From positions 1-28,063 of the IMG/VR virus record IMGVR_UViG_3300004154_000036: a DNA stretch of 28,063 nucleotides; one strand, written 5' to 3'. The translations under genes were made by a program, and so were the position numbers. The stretch comes from a virus. Of this stretch, positions 16,104 through 23,622 are shown one piece after another (within the stretch, counting starts at the first letter, position 1; each line of letters opens with the position of its first letter). The notes under the pieces are model-generated. The model worked only from the letters and a program-made list of their open reading frames with translations, had not been told where the DNA came from and made no database searches.

Positions 16104-16132
16104 TTGCGAATTTCCGCGCCTTATGGTAATAT
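16104..16132 (+). promoter_or_regulatory. sigma70-type promoter of the 16170 operon
   Basis: -35 TTGCGA at 16104-16109, 17-base spacer, extended -10 TGG-TAATAT (-10 at 16127-16132). The segment is a near copy, in reverse, of the DUF2786 promoter; TTGCGAATTTCCGC is identical in both. The predicted start is about 30 bases before the ATG at 16170. Confidence 0.75.
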
Positions 16133-16169
16133 AAACGACATAGGAACAACTCTTAGGAAAAGGAAAAAT

Positions 16170-16670
16170 ATGAAACAAATCACGATAACAGAAAAGGATG
16201 CGAAAAAATATAAATTCCCCGCCAAGGCAGTTGGCTACTGGGGCGTAATGACTGAAAGCGAAACGGATATTTCGCTACATCGAATGAAAAAAGACGGGAC
16301 TCTTGGAAGCAACAGGACGAGCAATATTCTAAAAATGAATAAAACCGTAGCTCCCGAGTTTTTTACAAAAAATATCGTCGAGCATGAAAAGCCTGCGGAG
16401 AAAATACCCGACGAAGATAAGCTGGAAAAAACTATCGTTAAAACCTTCAAACTCGGAGCCAGAAAGCTTCGCTGGATAGTTAAGCTCATAGAAGCCATGA
16501 AAGACGATCCATTCGGGCAACAGGCTATAGAAAAGCTCGGGGGTGAAATTCCATTCGCTCAAAAGGTGATAGAAGACACAGACCCCGAACGTGAATTTGG
16601 AAAAGCGTACAGTTCCATTTCAAGCGCAATGAAAGTCTGGAATTCCCGCATGATGAGAGGAGCCTTGTAA
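16170..16670 (+). CDS. uncharacterised phage protein
   Basis: This 166-residue protein starts at ATG 16170 (MKQITITEKDAKKY), which has a good purine-rich SD AGGAAAAGGA; the open frame upstream to 16101 covers the promoter and is not used. It is charged and mostly helical in the second half (KLEKTIVKTFKLGARKLRWIVKLIEAMKDD). No family is recognised. It is the first gene of an operon under the mirrored sigma70 promoter and is followed by a coupled gene (TAATG). Confidence 0.75.
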   Translation: MKQITITEKDAKKYKFPAKAVGYWGVMTESETDISLHRMKKDGTLGSNRTSNILKMNKTVAPEFFTKNIVEHEKPAEKIPDEDKLEKTIVKTFKLGARKLRWIVKLIEAMKDDPFGQQAIEKLGGEIPFAQKVIEDTDPEREFGKAYSSISSAMKVWNSRMMRGAL

Positions 16671-17026
16671 TGGAAAAGAAAAGATACTTTCATATGCTAT
16701 GCACCGACGGCGAAAAAGTTCGGTATGAGGGGCGTTTCCAATGCAGGACTAAAATTGAAGCATACAGGCTGTTGCGCTCAAAGGTTGCACGCAAAGATTT
16801 GCGGGGGCTTAAATATACCATAACGGAATTTCCAATAGACGTATTGCGCGAAATAGTGGATGCCATAATAAGCAAAAGACCTTTGCTCGAGGGCGATATA
16901 AGGCGCGATGATGGAATTGCACTGCCGCCCAAAGACCCCAATTCAAAATACTTTTCTCTCGCAGGCTATAAGGGCAATCCCAACCCGCCTACAATTGGAA
17001 ACGTAAAACGCAGACTGGGCGATTGA
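16670..17026 (+). CDS. uncharacterised small phage protein
   Basis: This 118-residue protein starts on the stop of the preceding gene (TAATG). It begins with MEKKRYFHMLCTDGEKVRYEGRF, a short beta-rich part, followed by helical and basic segments. No family or motif is recognised. It overlaps the next gene by one base, so it belongs to the same operon as the HAD-like protein. Confidence 0.7.
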   Translation: MEKKRYFHMLCTDGEKVRYEGRFQCRTKIEAYRLLRSKVARKDLRGLKYTITEFPIDVLREIVDAIISKRPLLEGDIRRDDGIALPPKDPNSKYFSLAGYKGNPNPPTIGNVKRRLGD

Positions 17027-17478
17027 TGAAATTCCTATTAGACCTAAATCAGACACTCATAGATAAGCCCAAAGACGCGCCAAGAATCCGCCCTTTCGAG
17101 CTACAGATAGAAACTGAAACATATCGACAATGGCTTGTTGAGATTCTGCGAGAAAAATACGTCATTCTGATTACTGCTCGTCCGAAAGAATACCGAGCCA
17201 TGACATTGGAAAGAATACAAAGGCTTACGGGCTGGCTTCCGCAGGAATCCTACTTTGCTGAAATCCGTTCATGGCCACATTTCAAAAAGGAGCATCTCTT
17301 GCGGAAATACGTTCTTCCAAAAACCGACAGCGAACGGTTTTTCGGGATAGAATCCAATCCCAAGACAAGGGCGGTATATGCCAGATACGGAATCGACGCG
17401 CTCCCTGCCATAGGCGAAAACGGAGAAAGGATTTTCATAGATTTTGACCCATTTTCAGACGGCGAAGAAAAAGTCTAA
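17026..17478 (+). CDS. HAD-superfamily-like protein, copy 1
   Basis: This 150-residue protein uses ATG 17026 (MKFLLDLNQTL), overlapping the previous stop. It has HAD-like motif I in the form DLNQT (the nucleophile Asp is present but the usual second Asp is Asn), motif II in ILITARP with Thr, a Lys-rich segment (FKKEHLLRK), and motif IV-like GIESNPKTRAVYARYGI with Glu. A second copy at 19639 shares DLNxTL, ITARP, TGWxPQExYFAEI and FGIESNPK, so the pair is a gene duplication. HAD enzymes remove phosphate from nucleotides, sugars or nucleic acid; the DxN change in both copies suggests altered chemistry. It lies before the ParB-like genes. Confidence 0.75.
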   Translation: MKFLLDLNQTLIDKPKDAPRIRPFELQIETETYRQWLVEILREKYVILITARPKEYRAMTLERIQRLTGWLPQESYFAEIRSWPHFKKEHLLRKYVLPKTDSERFFGIESNPKTRAVYARYGIDALPAIGENGERIFIDFDPFSDGEEKV

Positions 17479-17479
17479 A

Positions 17480-17505
17480 TTTTGACATCGCTTCGTCTGT
17501 ATATG
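17480..17505 (+). promoter_or_regulatory. start-proximal motif copy 3 (ParB-like gene)
   Basis: TTTTGACA at 17480-17487, 10 bases, then TGTATATG with the ATG at 17503. The TTG inside TTTTGACA would be an in-frame start (17482), but it is part of the motif. No SD is present. Confidence 0.65.
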
Positions 17506-18147
17506 TCAGACGATAAAAAAGCACGAATTTTAGCGGACGGGATAGAGGTATGGTGTAGCTACGACAAGCTTGTAGCCGTGGACGACATTTTGTCCAATCC
17601 GAAAAATCCTAATACTCATCCTGCGTCGCAGGTCAGCCTTTTGGCGCAAAACATACGCTATCATGGCTGGCGGCACCCCATTACAATTTCCAAATTGTCC
17701 GGTTTTATTGTGTCGGGGCATGGAAGATTGGAAGCCGCAAAAGAACTCGGGGTGTCCATTGTTCCCGTCGAATATCAGGACTTTGCTTCCGAGGACAACG
17801 AGCTTGCCGTGCTTGTCGGCGACAATCGCCTTGCGGAACTTTCTTCGATAGACCTCAACAGCCTGCAGGACATAGTTGACGGTTTTGAAAAAAACGACTT
17901 TGACGCAATCCTTGCGGGATATGAAAAGGCGGACTTGGAAGCCTTGCTAAGCGGAAATTGTGAAGATTCTCCCGAAGACGAAGACGAAAAAGAATTAGAC
18001 CCGAGCCAAGTTACGCTACAAGCTGGCAATTATCGCTGGCGTGTTTCTCAAGAAGAATTTGGCAAATGGATAGACGCCCTTAAACAGCAAGTCGGCTTCG
18101 ACAAGGAATCCGTTATAGCGGAACTCAAAAGGAGAATGGGCATATGA
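17503..18147 (+). CDS. ParB/Srx-like domain protein
   Basis: This 214-residue protein uses ATG 17503. It has a ParB N-terminal-like (ParB/sulfiredoxin fold) domain: DILSNPKNPNTHPASQVSLLAQNIRYHGWRHPITI followed by the nucleotide-binding box SGHGRLEAAKELG (71-83). The C-terminal half is acidic (DSPEDEDEKELD), with a short helical end. Chromosome-segregation ParB has a C-terminal dimer domain and a central HTH, which are absent here; phage versions of this small form usually lie near methyltransferases or terminase genes and may act on DNA or nucleotides. The stop overlaps the next start (ATGA). Confidence 0.83.
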   Translation: MSDDKKARILADGIEVWCSYDKLVAVDDILSNPKNPNTHPASQVSLLAQNIRYHGWRHPITISKLSGFIVSGHGRLEAAKELGVSIVPVEYQDFASEDNELAVLVGDNRLAELSSIDLNSLQDIVDGFEKNDFDAILAGYEKADLEALLSGNCEDSPEDEDEKELDPSQVTLQAGNYRWRVSQEEFGKWIDALKQQVGFDKESVIAELKRRMGI

Positions 18148-19655
18148 TAAGCATAGAGCCTATTTCCGCCGTAAATCCGTCAACCTATAATCCAAGAACC
18201 GCAGATCCGAGGCGTTTGGATTTAATAGAGCTTTCTTTGCGTAAGCTCGGCTTTATTGCCCCGATATACGCAGACGAAAACGGCGAAATCCTATCAGGGC
18301 ACCAGCGACACTTTGTCGCCACACGGATGGGCTGTACGCACATTCCCGTATGCAGAGTCCCCGCCATGGATTTGGAAAAACGCAAAGCCATCAATATAGT
18401 GTTCAATCGCGGCACAAACGATATGGACATCTGCAAAACTTCGGCGAAAGCAAAAATTCAGCTGGAGTCTATGGATATTCAAAAACTGGCTGATAAAATT
18501 TCTGACAAAAGCGTCGGAAGCGACGAGTTCTTCCGTTGCGCTAAGCCATTTAAAGAGTCTGTAAAAAAGCTCTGTAAAATAAATGCTGGACGCTGGATTC
18601 CCTATGCAAGAGCTATAGCGCGAACTCTCCGAAAGGCGGGAGTCGTCATGCCCATAGTCTGCACTCCAGACGGCAAAGTCGTAAACGGCATAGGTCGCCT
18701 TGAAATGCTTGCCGAGCGTAAAGAAGAATTCGGCGAGGTGGTGTACATTTCAGCAGAAGAAGCGATATTTGCAGACGCCATGATGAATCAGCTTACAATG
18801 GAATTCAATATCCATGAACGCTATGAGGATTTGCTGCGGTATAATTCTTTCCGCAGGGCACGCAGAGTTCGCGAAGAACTTGGCAACGGTTTCATCTTCA
18901 CCGTTCACGGCAATCAGCCCTGCCATAGTTTCGATATTTTTAATCCAAAACAACAAACCTTATGGCGCAAAGAACACGGCAATACGATTTTGGATTTCGG
19001 CGCAGGACACCTTACCGAAACAAAAATTCTGAATACTGCAGGCTTCGACTGTACTCCTTTTGAGCCGTACCATATCGACGTTTCCGAAATAGACAAAAAA
19101 TCGTCTTTGGAAATATCCGAAGCATTCTTGGAAAAAGTGGCAAGCGGTACGGAATGGACTTCGATATTTGTTTCCAGCGTTATGAATTCCGTTCCATTTG
19201 CCAAGGATAGAGAGCATATAGCGGTGATTTGTGCGGCATTATGCAGACCATTCACAAATCTTTATATCTGCGCTTCCAGCACTGAAGAAACAGGCTATAG
19301 ACAGGTGAACGGCAAAGCTTTCAACAATGAATCCAATGCGGGCAATATCGCCTTTCGCTTGGAATACGAAAGCGGAATCAGAATTGGAGATTTTCAGGAT
19401 AAGCCAAAAGTTCAAAAATATCATACGAAAAAAGAGATGTTCGATTTGTGCGTGCCCTTCTTTCGCAATGTAAAAATTCAGTCTCTTTCCAACAATATTT
19501 GCGCGAAATGTTCCTCCGTTAAACGCATACCTTGGGAACGACTCGAAGAAGCTTTGAGGTTTGAATTTGAACTTCCATATCCCGACGGCTCGCGCATGGA
19601 ACTTTCAGAAAAAGCAATTTCAGCCTTCAAAAAACGCTATGATATACTTGGTTGA
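18144..19655 (+). CDS. ParB-ParB-SAM methyltransferase fusion protein
   Basis: This 503-residue protein starts at ATG 18144 behind AAAGGAGA. The first domain (1-110) is ParB/Srx-like with LSGHQRHFVATRMG at 50-63. A second ParB-like part (about 140-230) has VVNGIGRLEMLAER at 179-192. The last half is a class I methyltransferase: motif I TILDFGAGHLTE with Asp284, then a beta strand FVSSVMNSVP and downstream NNICAKCSS, which may bind a metal. The DNA-methylase motif IV (N/DPPY/F) is not seen, so this is not a plain DNA methyltransferase. ParB domains would target the enzyme to a nucleic acid or handle a nucleotide. The product overlaps the start of HAD copy 2. Confidence 0.82.
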   Translation: MISIEPISAVNPSTYNPRTADPRRLDLIELSLRKLGFIAPIYADENGEILSGHQRHFVATRMGCTHIPVCRVPAMDLEKRKAINIVFNRGTNDMDICKTSAKAKIQLESMDIQKLADKISDKSVGSDEFFRCAKPFKESVKKLCKINAGRWIPYARAIARTLRKAGVVMPIVCTPDGKVVNGIGRLEMLAERKEEFGEVVYISAEEAIFADAMMNQLTMEFNIHERYEDLLRYNSFRRARRVREELGNGFIFTVHGNQPCHSFDIFNPKQQTLWRKEHGNTILDFGAGHLTETKILNTAGFDCTPFEPYHIDVSEIDKKSSLEISEAFLEKVASGTEWTSIFVSSVMNSVPFAKDREHIAVICAALCRPFTNLYICASSTEETGYRQVNGKAFNNESNAGNIAFRLEYESGIRIGDFQDKPKVQKYHTKKEMFDLCVPFFRNVKIQSLSNNICAKCSSVKRIPWERLEEALRFEFELPYPDGSRMELSEKAISAFKKRYDILG

Positions 19656-20055
19656 CCTTAATTACACGCTCGTCGGGAATTCCCCAAAATGGGGCGAGCC
19701 AAGGATTTCTCCTTTTGAACGCCAGATAGAACAGGAAATTTATAGGCCTTGGCTTGTGGACTTTTTGCGGGATAAATACGCTATCCTGATAACGGCGCGC
19801 CCGAACAGGTATAGGCAACTTACGCTTGCGCGAATAAAAGAGCTTACGGGCTGGCAACCGCAGGAAGCGTACTTTGCTGAAATTTCAGCGCCACCGCCTG
19901 AAATCAAAGAACATCTGCTTTTGTCATATATATTCCCAAAACACGGTAAAAATACGAAGTACTTCGGAATTGAGAGCAATCCAAAGAGTCGGGGTATGTA
20001 TGAAAAATACGGAATAAAATCCTGCAATCAGACCGATTTTCGATGCGAATTTTGA
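19639..20055 (+). CDS. HAD-superfamily-like protein, copy 2
   Basis: This 138-residue protein uses ATG 19639 (MIYLVDLNYTL) inside the end of the fusion gene. It repeats the layout of the 17026 protein: DLNYT in motif I with Asn at the second acidic position, ILITARP, TGWQPQEAYFAEI and YFGIESNPKSRGMYEKYGI. The C-terminus is shorter by about 15 residues and ends with SCNQTDFRCEF, so this copy may be less constrained or have another partner. The duplicated pair brackets the two ParB-like genes. Confidence 0.75.
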   Translation: MIYLVDLNYTLVGNSPKWGEPRISPFERQIEQEIYRPWLVDFLRDKYAILITARPNRYRQLTLARIKELTGWQPQEAYFAEISAPPPEIKEHLLLSYIFPKHGKNTKYFGIESNPKSRGMYEKYGIKSCNQTDFRCEF

Positions 20056-20074
20056 CATTCAGCTATCTTGTATG
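20050..20074 (+). promoter_or_regulatory. start-proximal motif copy 4 (CmoA-like gene)
   Basis: TTTTGACA at 20050-20057, 11 bases, then TGTATG with the ATG at 20072. The TTTTGA part overlaps the stop of HAD copy 2. No SD is present. Confidence 0.65.
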
Positions 20075-20767
20075 AAGCTGAATACAGACGATAAAATAGA
20101 ATCGAGACAGTCTAATTGGGTATTTGACAAAAGCGTAGCTGAAAATTTCGACGAACACGTCCGAAAGAGCGTTCCCGATTATGTCGCAGTGCAGACGCTT
20201 GCTGAAAAGCTTTCCGATTGGTTCACATATGAGGGTTGCACCATAATAGATTTCGGCGCTTCCACAGGCGAAACTCTCCGCCGTATAAAAAATAGGCACA
20301 GCAAAAATATCAATCTCATAGGCTATGATAACTCCGAAGCTATGGTTGAACAGGCGAAGCGCAAAGGTATAGACATTACCCTTGCAGACCTTTCCAAGCC
20401 CTTTGAAATTCCTGCACATTCTTATGGTCTAGCGCTTTACACTTTGCAATTTCTGCGTCCCGACGACCGCCATGAATTCTTACGCAGAGTCTGGCGTAAA
20501 CTGGAATATTCGGGGGCTATGCTTGTTGTTGAAAAAGTCCTCGGGGGTACACCTATTATGCAGGATATTTTGCAACAGCTCTATTGGGAGACAAAGGCGA
20601 ATAACGGCCTTAGCGCGGAACAAATACTAAACAAGGCAAAAGCCCTGCGTGGATGTATTTATCCGAAGACGATAGACGAAAATGAAAAAGAATTCCATGA
20701 ATGCGGATTTAGCTATGAAATCGTCTTCAAAGATTCCCAATTCTGCGGCTGGCTTCTTACAAGATAA
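20072..20767 (+). CDS. CmoA-like SAM-dependent enzyme
   Basis: This 231-residue protein is a class I SAM enzyme with the plan of CmoA, which makes carboxy-SAM from SAM and prephenate for tRNA modification. Matching segments are WVFDKSVAENF (16-26), the SVPDY near 33-37, motif I IIDFGASTGE (58-67), GYDNSEAM (84-91), TLQFLRPDDR (124-133) and GAMLVVEK. From memory, CmoA has an Arg after the conserved Lys in the helix that follows SELEI, reported to hold the extra carboxylate. The aligned segment here reads SAEQILNKAKAL, so that Arg appears to be missing. It may thus be a plain methyltransferase of this group or use another cofactor. It ends 3 bases before the large terminase start. Confidence 0.75.
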   Translation: MKLNTDDKIESRQSNWVFDKSVAENFDEHVRKSVPDYVAVQTLAEKLSDWFTYEGCTIIDFGASTGETLRRIKNRHSKNINLIGYDNSEAMVEQAKRKGIDITLADLSKPFEIPAHSYGLALYTLQFLRPDDRHEFLRRVWRKLEYSGAMLVVEKVLGGTPIMQDILQQLYWETKANNGLSAEQILNKAKALRGCIYPKTIDENEKEFHECGFSYEIVFKDSQFCGWLLTR

Positions 20768-20769
20768 GC

Positions 20770-22554
20770 ATGCTATCAGATATTCTTTCAGACGCTTGGA
20801 CTCCAGCAGACAGGCGCAAGCCGTGGAAATGGTGTGAGGAACACATAAAAAGTATTCCGTTTTCGCCCATGCCTGGACCATTCAGGAGTGAAAATTCTCC
20901 GTGGGTGCGCGAAGTTATGGAGGCTATTGTTGACCCCAAAATAAAATTGGTCTCGATGATAGCTGCTGTTCAATCTTCAAAAACGACGGCACCGGAACTT
21001 ACGCTTTGCTACATTATCGCAAATTTGCCTGGACCATGCCTATGGCTTGACCAAACCGACGAAGACGCCAAAGACGAATCCGAAAGTCGTCTCCAAAAGC
21101 TTTTTGAAAGTTGCGAACAGGTAAGGAAGTTCTTTCCCAAGAATAAAAACAAACAGCGCAATTGCACCATACATTTTAACAACGGAATGACCCTTTGGCT
21201 TCTTGGCGCGTATAATAAGACCAATCTGCAAAGACGCTCCATCAGATGGCTTTTCGGGGATGAAACATGGCGATGGCCAGTCGGGCACATGGCGGAAGCG
21301 GAAGCGCGAACTACTGCATTCGGCTGGCTCGGCAAATGTGTTTTCATGAGCCAAGGCGGAGAAGAAAACGACGACACGCACCGCAAATTTGAAACCACCG
21401 ATATGCGCGAGTGGCATTACAAGTGTCCGAAATGTGAAAAATTCATCGCCTACAAATGGGAAAATATCGAGTGGGACGACGACGCAAAAGATGAAAATGG
21501 CGAATATGACTTCCGCAAAATAAATCAGAACACAGCCCTAAAATGCCCCGAGTGTGGCGAATATTTTGAAGACTCCGATCGCATGAGGCGTATTCTGAAC
21601 CGCGATGGAATGTTTATTCCTATGAATCCTAACGCTTCTAAAGAAAATGCGGGGTTTCATTGGAACGCCTTAGCGTCTATGTCATGGGGCAAGCTCGCTG
21701 AACTTTATTTAAGAGCGAAGATAGCGGCAAGAAAAGGCGATTCTTCTCTGTTGCAACAGTTCTACCAGAAACGCCTTGCGCTCCCGTGGAAAGAATTTGC
21801 GGAAGACTACCGTTTGGAAATCGCTTCGTCTGGATACAATTCCGGCGATGCTTGGGCGGAAGAAGGCGGCTTTAACAAGACTGCGGAGATAATTTCACAA
21901 CCGTTTTCGGAGAACGAATGCATTGCTCCATTGAGAATAATGTCTGTCGACGTTCAAATGGACTGTTTCTATCTAGTCGTTCGAGCATGGAGTCCCGAAG
22001 GTTCTAGCCGTCTTTTATGGCATGAAAGAGCCTTAACATGGGAGGATATAGAGGAAGTTCAGAAGCGTTTTCGCGTACTCGACAACCTTGTTTTTATAGA
22101 TGCTGGTTATAATTCCTATGAAGTTTACAAGCAATGCGGAAAGCGAAACTGGATCGCCGTAATGGGCGATAACAGAGCAAACTTTCACCACAGGCTACAA
22201 AGTGGGAAAAGCGTTTTGAGATTCTATTCTCCGGTAAAAAATATCTTTATTTCAAAACAGACAAAATGCCGTATGCACTTTTGGAGTAATCTGAATGTGA
22301 AAGACACTCTCGCCAGAATCCGCCGAAATCAAAACCCATCCGATGGCGCAACGTGGGAAGTGCCTTGTGATATTAGCGAAGACTATCTCAAACAAATGGA
22401 ATCCGAACACCGCATCAAAAAAGGCAATAACTGGATATGGGAACAAATCGGCAACCGCTCCAACCACTACCTAGACTGCGAAGCCATGAATACAGCAGGA
22501 GCGTTGATGTTGAAGATTATTGGCAATGATTCTATGAAAACAGAAGTTTCTTAG
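20770..22554 (+). CDS. terL: terminase large subunit, GpA family
   Basis: This 594-residue protein is the packaging motor and nuclease. The ATPase half has a Walker A variant AAVQSSKTT (Gln68, Lys71, Thr72) and Walker B WLFGDE (Asp164, Glu165), as in lambda GpA. Two CxxC pairs (CPKCEKF and CPECGEYF, near 220 and 258) form a zinc site typical of the family. The C-terminal nuclease half includes MSVDVQMDCFYLVV and LVFIDAGYNS with conserved Asp residues. The last 23 bases overlap the end of the convergent TIR gene. Confidence 0.95.
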   Translation: MLSDILSDAWTPADRRKPWKWCEEHIKSIPFSPMPGPFRSENSPWVREVMEAIVDPKIKLVSMIAAVQSSKTTAPELTLCYIIANLPGPCLWLDQTDEDAKDESESRLQKLFESCEQVRKFFPKNKNKQRNCTIHFNNGMTLWLLGAYNKTNLQRRSIRWLFGDETWRWPVGHMAEAEARTTAFGWLGKCVFMSQGGEENDDTHRKFETTDMREWHYKCPKCEKFIAYKWENIEWDDDAKDENGEYDFRKINQNTALKCPECGEYFEDSDRMRRILNRDGMFIPMNPNASKENAGFHWNALASMSWGKLAELYLRAKIAARKGDSSLLQQFYQKRLALPWKEFAEDYRLEIASSGYNSGDAWAEEGGFNKTAEIISQPFSENECIAPLRIMSVDVQMDCFYLVVRAWSPEGSSRLLWHERALTWEDIEEVQKRFRVLDNLVFIDAGYNSYEVYKQCGKRNWIAVMGDNRANFHHRLQSGKSVLRFYSPVKNIFISKQTKCRMHFWSNLNVKDTLARIRRNQNPSDGATWEVPCDISEDYLKQMESEHRIKKGNNWIWEQIGNRSNHYLDCEAMNTAGALMLKIIGNDSMKTEVS

Positions 22555-23284
22555 ATGGTAGCAGTCTATATAAAATATCCAATGTATCTTGCCCAAATTT
22601 GCTTTTGCTTTTCGCTTCATTAACCCATTTTTTAATGGTATCAGCCGAGAGTCTCTTCATATGCCCTAAGTCAACCGTGTATTCAAACTCCGCAGCCTCT
22701 TTTATCATTGCAAAATTGATTTGTTGTTCTCTGTGTTCTAGCCTAGGACGTTTCTTTATAAGTTTGCTTATTGACAACTCGTGATAAATCCATGGGGACA
22801 TTGTTTTTGATAAGTAAGTATCCATACTTAACGAATTGGGTGTATTGTAAAAAAATAAACACTCACATTTGTCAATCATCATGCTTAATGCGGTAGACAA
22901 CATCATGTTAACATTACTGGACATCCAAAGTAATTCTGATTCATTTTTTGGTGGAAATCTTTCTTTTAATAAATTTAAAAGGTTCATAGAGTATCCCCAA
23001 AGATATGAATCAATGAACGGAGATAATCCTAACTTTTCCTCCAAATATCCCGCAAGTAGCGTTGCTGTTCTAATATCTTTGTGTGAATGTGAAATGAAAA
23101 CATTTGCATCTACTAAGGGAAACCAATTTTCCTGCATTTCAGAAGCATCAATTCTGTCTTGATATACTATATATTCCTTCAGTTTATCAAGTATTTCGGC
23201 ACCTCTTGTTTCTTGTGTTGCCTTTGCTAATTCATAGTCAATACCGCTTATATTTAAGCTTTGAATTATAAAACCTCTAAACAT
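22532..23284 (-). CDS. TIR-domain cargo protein
   Basis: This 250-residue protein starts at ATG 23284 (MFRGFIIQ), with AAAGGAG 6-7 bases ahead; longer open frame upstream has no such site. A TIR-like domain covers about residues 58-180: ANVFISHSHKD (60-70), GLSPFIDSYLWG (86-97), and SPWIYHEL (163-170) with Glu169 at the position of the catalytic Glu of TIR NADases. Bacterial TIR proteins often consume NAD+ in anti-phage defence. The gene is AT-rich, antisense to the packaging/head operon and inserted between terminase and gpW-like genes, so it looks like acquired cargo expressed from the prophage. No partner gene is next to it. Confidence 0.82.
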   Translation of the reverse strand: MFRGFIIQSLNISGIDYELAKATQETRGAEILDKLKEYIVYQDRIDASEMQENWFPLVDANVFISHSHKDIRTATLLAGYLEEKLGLSPFIDSYLWGYSMNLLNLLKERFPPKNESELLWMSSNVNMMLSTALSMMIDKCECLFFYNTPNSLSMDTYLSKTMSPWIYHELSISKLIKKRPRLEHREQQINFAMIKEAAEFEYTVDLGHMKRLSADTIKKWVNEAKSKSKFGQDTLDILYRLLPSKKLLFS

Positions 23285-23342
23285 TATGTACTCCTTTTGC
23301 GTATTTAATTCCATTCTGCTATAAGATTTAAGAAAGGCAATC

Positions 23343-23367
23343 TTTTTGACAGCCGCCGCCTTGTATG
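23343..23367 (+). promoter_or_regulatory. start-proximal motif copy 5 (gpW-like gene)
   Basis: TTTTTGACA at 23343-23351, 10 bases, then TGTATG with the ATG at 23365. No SD is present. A small AAGATT...AATCTT hairpin precedes the T-run. Confidence 0.65.
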
Positions 23368-23622
23368 AGCGATTCATACAATTACAAACGCGGCTATTCT
23401 GTTCCAGAGCTTGAGGCGCTTCTGGCGCAAGTTAAGGCGGAACGGGAAAAATACCTGCAATCGGCAAGCGACAGCGGGAGTTCATATTCCCGCATAGCTT
23501 TGGCGGAAATTGAGAAGAAGTTCAATGGCATTATGGATGCCTTGGAATTTCTCGCGCCGGCAATATACAAACCGCAAAGTCGCGTATCTTTTAGCGGCGT
23601 TATGGGAGGCGTTATTCAGTGA
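23365..23622 (+). CDS. gpW-like head-tail joining protein
   Basis: This 85-residue protein sits between terminase and portal, the place of lambda W. It has two helices (YSVPELEALLAQVKAEREKYLQS and SRIALAEIEKKFNGIMDALEF) and a short C-terminal strand, as in the gpW fold; lambda gpW is 68 residues. It would complete filled heads before tail joining. The stop overlaps the portal GTG start. Confidence 0.7.
   Translation: MSDSYNYKRGYSVPELEALLAQVKAEREKYLQSASDSGSSYSRIALAEIEKKFNGIMDALEFLAPAIYKPQSRVSFSGVMGGVIQ

Larger units (their letters stand above)
15831..16169. promoter_or_regulatory. divergent intergenic region with mirrored promoters
   Basis: This 339-base region has no gene. It holds two inward-placed copies of one promoter in opposite orientation (listed separately), plus an AT-rich dyad CATCATATA...TATATGATG (about 16053-16081) between them. 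The layout suggests joint control of the minus-strand pair and the 16170 operon by one regulator. Confidence 0.7.

Noticed and set aside
17482-17502. TTG start for the ParB-like protein
   Set aside because: The TTG is part of the TTTTGACA motif; ATG 17503 occupies the same place relative to the motif as in the other six genes.
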